A stretch of DNA of 64,000 nucleotides from Prionace glauca. Its lineage: Eukaryota > Chordata > Chondrichthyes > Carcharhiniformes > Carcharhinidae. The notes beneath the pieces are model-generated. The model was not told the DNA's origin. It searched no databases and saw only the letters and a list, made by a program, of their open reading frames with translations. A program made the translations under genes and the position numbers. Shown here one piece after another: positions 59,105-64,000 of this stretch. How positions within the stretch are numbered: position 1 is the stretch's first letter; each line of letters starts with the position of its first letter. Location: assembly GCA_037974335.1 (NCBI GenBank), contig CM075756.1, forward strand, positions 8,990,638 to 9,054,637. Reading direction: 5' to 3'.

Positions 59105-59469
59105 GTTCATCAATAGCTCCACAATCCAGGTATCAGGCCATCAAACAGCGAAGCAGCAAACAATCCACAAGAGCAACATAATGCTACATTCGTTATACCT
59201 TAGTTTATTCCTTCTGTCGTAAGGTCAGAATTGGGGATGTTCACTGAAGACTTGCACAATCCTCAGTATCATTCACGACTCCGCAGATATTTAAACGGGA
59301 CGGAAGACTACCGTACTGCTCGCCACAGGAAGTGGAGCGGGCTAGGGGCGGACCATGGAAAAGCCCTATGACCTCGGGAGGGAGGATCCGATTTAGGAGG
59401 CGAGCGAGGCCGGAAACACCCGCTGATACATGTCCAAATGTTGCAAGGCCTGGACACAATCCAGGCTTG

Positions 59470-60172
59470 GGCTGACAAGTGGCAAGGAACATTCCCCTTG
59501 CATATAAGGGCCAAGCAATAGCCATCTTCAATTAGAGAAAATCTAATCATGTTATTGCTATCGCTGAATCTCCAAGCATCTACACACTGGGGTAACCATT
59601 GGCCAGAAATTTAACTGTACTAACCTTGTAATTACTGCGCCTACAAAAGCACTTTAGAGGCTAGGAATTCTACGGTGAGTAACTCAACTCCTGACTCAAC
59701 AATGTACAATGTACAACACTCACCCCTTGCGTGGGGGAGTACAGAAACCACCAAATTCAAGAAGCTTGATACAATCCAGGACAATGAAGCCCGCTCCCAC
59801 CGCACCCCATCCACAGGCATTCATTCCTTCTACCACTTAAACCATCAATAAGATACACTGCAACGTCTCACCAAGGATCCTTGGACAGCATCTTCCAAAT
59901 CCACGACTATAGCAACCCTGAAAGACATTGGAAGCAGATATTTGGGAATACTGCCACTTTGAGGTTGCCCTCAAGGTCACTTACCATCCTAACTGGGAAA
60001 TATATCGCTATTCCTTCACTGTCACTGAGTGAAACCTTGGGAACTCCTTCCTTAACGACACTGTGGATAAACTGCTGCTGTTCAAGGAAGTATTTTAACA
60101 CTTTCTTCTCAAGGACAATTAGAGATGGGCAGTACATCCTAGCCTAGCCAACAAAGCCGTGAACGAATACAA
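59470..60172 (+). repeat. LINE 3' end with ORF2 C-terminus
   Basis: The plus strand follows the block order of LINE ORF2 ends that share the GGGCAATAAATGCTGG-type 3' tail: a stretch translating near CNSIYKM-like sequence, then 'IFQIHDYSNPERHWKQIFGN', 'TATLRLPSRSLTI' and a decayed 3' end. The frame is interrupted. The 3' tail resembles that of the second SINE family, suggesting that SINE uses this LINE's machinery. Confidence 0.65.
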
Positions 60173-60284
60173 AAAAAAACACAGCTTTCAAACGTAGACT
60201 TTGATAGACAAAATATATTTTTCAGCTGCGTCTTTATAAGGAGACAGTTCCAATAAATGTCCATTCTTTCCTCTCAATGCATGC

Positions 60285-60460
60285 CGTCGGACGTGGTGGA
60301 GGCAAATTCGATCGGGTCTTTCAAGAGACTTCTGGATGAGTACATGGGACTTAATAAGATTGAGGGTTATAGGTAAGCCTGGTAGGCAGGGATATCATCG
60401 GCGCAACTTGTGGGCCGAAGAGCCTGTTTGTGCTGTAGTTTTTCTATGTTCTATTTATGA
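60285..60460 (+). repeat. CR1-like LINE 3' end
   Basis: CGTGGTGGAGGCAAATTCGA, then GGGCCGAAGAGCCTGTTTGT and TTTTTCTATGTTCTATTT. Short, plus strand. Confidence 0.7.
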
Positions 60461-60699
60461 CGTTAGTCCTAAATGGTTTCTAATTTATGCAAACCCAGAT
60501 CCCTACAGGTATTTGCAAAAGGAAACAGATAATAAACGCGTCCTCACAGAAAATAATTGGAATATTGGTTGACTTTTATTACGCAATTGTTGCCATCAAC
60601 CAAATGCAGAATGTAGTGACATCGAATATTGAGATTTCATTGGAGGTCCTTCGCGATCACAGATAGCAGAAGCACAGATCATTTCCTGTTGTCAAAATA

Positions 60700-60850
60700 T
60701 GATTTATTTTTCATTCATGGGATGTGAGCACCACTAATTCTATCACATTTAATTACCAATTCCTAAAGGCTCTCGAGAAGGTGGTGGTGTACTGACCTCT
60801 TGAACCATAATGTCCTTGTGTTGTGCTATTAGAATTCCTACGTTGGAAGT
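60700..60850 (-). repeat. LINE 3' end, short fragment
   Basis: CATTCATGGGATGTGAGCA, then GAGAAGGTGGTGGTGTACTG. This is the complement of the 3' end of the LINE seen at 59470-60172. Confidence 0.65.
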
Positions 60851-60949
60851 TGACAGGGCACCTGCATACGTTCTCCTAGACACGTTCTGCGCACGGGGGC
60901 TACTACTTTACCTCCATCGCATTATGGAAGAACATCTAATGAGGAGCTA

Positions 60950-61252
60950 GGGGAAGGCAATGGCAGAGTGGCAGCATCGTTTGACGAGTAATTCAACAAT
61001 GCACCCTGATGTTGTGGAGGAATCCCACCATAGCAGCTGGATGAACTTAGTTAACAAATTTAGTAATAATAACGTTGACCATGAAACCATCATGTCTGAT
61101 TCCCTAATACTCTTTAAGGGAGAGAATCCAACGACGGACGTGAGACATCAGACGCATGATTATAGAGTAGACTCCTCACTGCCCTCAGAAGTGGTTCAGG
61201 CAGCTGCTCATTTCAATGGTAGTTAGAGATGGGCCACGCATTCCATAGAGAG
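60950..61252 (+). repeat. Second tRNA-derived SINE family, decayed
   Basis: It has GTTGACCATGAAACCATCAT in the same relative place as the copy at 42790, and a tail ending AGAGATGGGCCACGCATTCC. Partly recognisable. Confidence 0.5.
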
Positions 61253-61257
61253 AGATA

Positions 61258-61582
61258 GCATGGCGGCACAGTGGTTCGCACTGCTGCCTCACAGCTCCAG
61301 AGACCTGGGCTCGGATCATTGTCTGTGCCGAGTTTGCATATTCTCCCCGTGTCTGTGTGGGTTTCCTCCGGGTGCGCCAGTTTTCTCCCACACTCCAAAG
61401 ATGTGCGGGTTAGGTTGATTGGCCATGCAAAACTGTCCATTAATGTCCCGGGAAGCGTAGGTTAGAGTGATTAGCGGGTTAAATATGTGGAGTGATGGGG
61501 ATAGGCCCTGAGTAGGATTGTTGGCGGTGCAAACTCGATGGGCCGAATGGTGTACTTCTGCACTACCGACTTTCTATGATTC
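61258..61582 (+). repeat. tRNA-derived SINE (V-SINE/HE1 type)
   Basis: Head GCATGGCGGCACAGTGGTTC, core GTGGGTTTCCTCCGGGTGCG and tail CGAATGGTGTACTTCTGCAC. The B box is degraded (GGGCTCGGATCA), so it is not complete. Confidence 0.85.
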
Positions 61583-62084
61583 AGGTAAAGTGACTCACAT
61601 CCCACGAATCGTTTCGAGCTTTCTCTTAACACTCAAATATATTCAGTTTGAAGCAATTTCGGTGGTACGGAGCCATCTCAGCACGTCAACGAAGCTTCAC
61701 GGTCATTTAAGTACTTTTATTTGAAGTGTCTGCACTGTCAATGTCAACTTGTGTGCAACAATCTCCGACAAGAGCAGTAACAATTCTCAGATGTAACAAT
61801 TCTCAGATAACTCGTTTCAGTGAAGTCCACTTCAGTGTATTCTACTGTAGTTGGGATTGTCACATTGCACTATAACAATTACGTATTATGCTTCCGTCTC
61901 TGACGTGGGGCATAAACCCAGCAGCCTCCACTGAGCCACAGCTGATTTATAAGCTGATCAATCACATAGGGAAGTTTAATATCGTCCGGGTTAAACATAT
62001 CGCAAATACAATATCGTCTTTGATAAAACTAAGAGGCCCGAACAACCAGAGACAAGAATCGGAGAATAATACAATTCGGGCAGA

Positions 62085-62709
62085 ATGTATTTGGGTCCTG
62101 ATTCATGCATCATTGTCTTAATGCTGCCTTGTAAGTTATTTGGTGCGCCCACTCCATTTAATGGGTTTTACATTTGTTTTGAGTGCTTAGAATTGAAATT
62201 CTTGCCTTTGGCGCTAAACCAGTCAGCGAAGGCAAATGTAGCCGATGTAAGAGCGGAGCTGAGACCCTGGCTGGTCAATTTTTAGATATTAACTATAAAC
62301 CTCCAATTTGTTCGCGTCATAATGTTGCTGCGCCATTTGCTCACTATAAAATTAGTAGCCAGACATCCCTTTAAATTGAATTCCATTTTTCTCTCGCAGA
62401 TGTGATTTGTCAGAAGGAGCACCGGATCTTCCAATCCCCAACGCGACAGTCCGTTGAGCGGGGAAAAACCGTGGAGTTCGACTGCCAACAGAGTCAAACA
62501 CTGGAGTACATGTATTGGTACCAACAGAAGGAAGCTGGGGGATTGCGGCTGCTTCTGCGTTCATACATCTATAACGAGGGCACAGAGAAAGAAAAAGGCG
62601 TCTCCGATAGATACCAAGCGACCAGGATTGATACTGAATCCATTAAACTGAATATAACCGGGGCAAAAGCAGAAGATGAGGCAATCTATTACTGTGCTGC
62701 CAGTAGTGT
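62085..62709 (+). CDS. TRBV segment V-L, separate family (CAAS type)
   Basis: Leader 62085-62130 (46 bp, MYLGPDSCIIVLMLP, donor GTAAGT), intron of 269 bp, V exon 62400-62709 after TCTCGCAG. It encodes VICQKEHRIFQSPTRQSVER, Cys23 in VEFDCQQS, Trp41 in YMYWYQQKEAGGLRLLLRS, YQATRIDTESIKLNITGA and Cys104 in AIYYCAAS. RSS: heptamer CACAGCG (62710-62716), 23-bp spacer, nonamer TCAAAAACC (62740-62748). The reading frame is intact; likely functional. A TGACGT motif lies at about 61902, 180 bp upstream, weaker than in V-I. Confidence 0.9.
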
Positions 62710-62749
62710 CACAGCGGTGCAAGGAAACCATCCTTCAATTCAAAAACCT

Positions 62750-63734
62750 ACCACACTCACTAGAGGTTGTAACGAAACAAAAAAACTATTTATTTAGCGA
62801 CTTTAATGTCCATAGACATAACTGCCCAAGGAAATTTTATCAGCCAATATTCGCACGAGTTATGGCGGCGGAGGAGGAGAGAAAGTGGCGATGTTAAAGG
62901 AGGGAATTGCAGCGTTACCGGCCCACAGAGAGGAAGGACATCAAAAATCTATCATTATTACTGAAGCAATGATGACATCTAGCGCCCAGAACGACAAATA
63001 AAGAAAAATCAAGGAGCTCCGCCTCTATTTGCAAACGCATGATTGAGGATTAGAAATGTCACTCAAAAGACCAGTATAACCAACTTGTCTCTCGAGCGGA
63101 AGTTCAAAGATTATTATCTGTGTTTCAATTGATAATCCTCTCACTTGTAAACTAGGCAATGCAAGTGATTCTACTCCAGAGAGTTGACCCAAAAGGGATT
63201 ATTAATAGATTATTGCGCTGCCGATGTAGGAGGGCAGATTGAGCGCCGCCAATGTCGGGAGATCAAATCTGTAGAGAGAGTAACAATGTACGATCTTCAG
63301 TACCGAGGGAGGGCTGCAGTGTCGGAGGGGCAGTACTGTTGCAGCACCGTAGTATCGGAGCTTCGGTACTGACGTTACAATGCAATTTTGGTGATTTATT
63401 TCCAAGGTAGTGCCGAACTGCTGAAGGGCAGTACTGAGAGAGTGGTGCGCGGCCAGAGGATCAGCGCTGATTAGGAGCTGTGCTGTTCTGTGCGGTCAGT
63501 ACTGAGGAAAAGGTACAATGTCGTTTGGTCATTATCGAGGGCGAAGAGAGAAGAAATAACAAAGGTAAGTTGTGACGTGTGGGAATAGCTTAATAACCCT
63601 CCTAGTAACATCTACAGTCTAAGAGGAAATAATGGGGATTGTAAGTAAGGTGCAACAATAATCATGAGTGATCTTAATTTGTGGACGGATTTGATGAATC
63701 AGATCGAAAAAAACCAGCCTGTAAGATAAACTTA
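62750..63734. other. 3' flank of V-L, no gene recognised
   Basis: No further V or RSS was found. The region has a GA/GG-rich stretch at about 63290-63480, with imperfect repeats such as 'GCAGTACTG' and 'CGGTACTG'. Confidence 0.4.
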
Positions 63735-64000
63735 TAGAATATTTTGGGGAAATTATGGCGTGTCAACTGCTTATCTATGTTTCTTTTAAAGCAGTTGAGG
63801 CAACTCACCTCTACCGCCCTCCCAGGCAGCGCATTCCAAACTATGACCACCCTCTGAGCAAACTTTTTTTCTCACACCTTCGCTAAACTTCCTGCTCCTT
63901 TCTTTGAACTTGTGTCCCTTCATTACTGACCCTTCAACAAAATTGAACACCTGCTCCTTATCCATTCTGTCCATGTCCCTCAGAATCTTCCATCAGGTTG
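63735..64000 (-). repeat. CR1-like LINE, running off the window
   Basis: The minus strand shows the CR1 ORF2 C-terminal pattern (KGHKFKERSRKFSEGVRKKV), interrupted, continuing past the right edge. Confidence 0.7.

Noticed and set aside
63205-63235. DYCAADVGG open frame resembling the end of a V segment
   Set aside because: No V framework upstream, no Trp41 or Cys23 and no RSS after it.

Overview
The window is vertebrate germline DNA from a cartilaginous fish, most likely a shark. The evidence is the repeat load: tRNA-derived SINEs with the V-SINE/HE1-type core, CR1-like LINE 3' ends that read as 'aggagcaggagtaggcc' on the opposite strand, and a second tRNA-derived SINE that shares its 3' tail with a LINE. 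The only host genes I can support are unrearranged T-cell receptor gene segments. I assign the locus to TCR beta (TRB). A D segment of 13 bp, GGGACAGGGGGGA in sense, is nearly the same as mammalian TRBD1. It has a 12-bp-spacer recombination signal (RSS) on its 5' side and a 23-bp-spacer RSS on its 3' side. All V segments carry 23-bp RSSs, all J segments carry 12-bp RSSs with an FGxGT motif, and one V resembles mammalian TRBV30 and ends in CAWS.

Layout on the + coordinate axis. From 1 to 5.6 kb there are only decayed LINE/SINE fragments; no constant-region exon is visible, although it would be expected here or further left. From 5.6 to 9.6 kb lie eight TRBJ segments, all on the minus strand. 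At 10.03 kb is the single TRBD, also minus. From 10.1 to 23.7 kb there are repeats only, including two solo LTRs of one family in opposite orientation. From 23.7 to 36.9 kb lie six minus-strand TRBV segments. Four of these (V-A to V-D) are tandem copies of one unit, and the array decays away from D (V-D and V-E are pseudogenes). From 37 to 64 kb there are six more V segments. Five are on the plus strand: V-G (pseudogene), V-H (one in-frame stop), V-I, V-K and V-L. One, V-J, is on the minus strand. V-G, V-H and V-K lie in a second, plus-strand duplicated unit.

How it works together: RAG recombinase would join V (23-RSS) to D (12-RSS) and D (23-RSS) to J (12-RSS), and the J would then be spliced to an off-window TRBC. 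Minus-strand V segments would rearrange by deletion and plus-strand ones by inversion. Each intact V has a short leader exon, an intron, a V exon with Cys23, Trp41 and Cys104, and its RSS. Several have a CRE-like TGACG/TGATGTCA motif upstream. The V names A to L are mine, ordered by distance from D; J1 is the J nearest D.

Most of the remaining sequence is retroelement debris and simple repeats. I could not run alignments; the repeat and V-family assignments come from recognition by eye.
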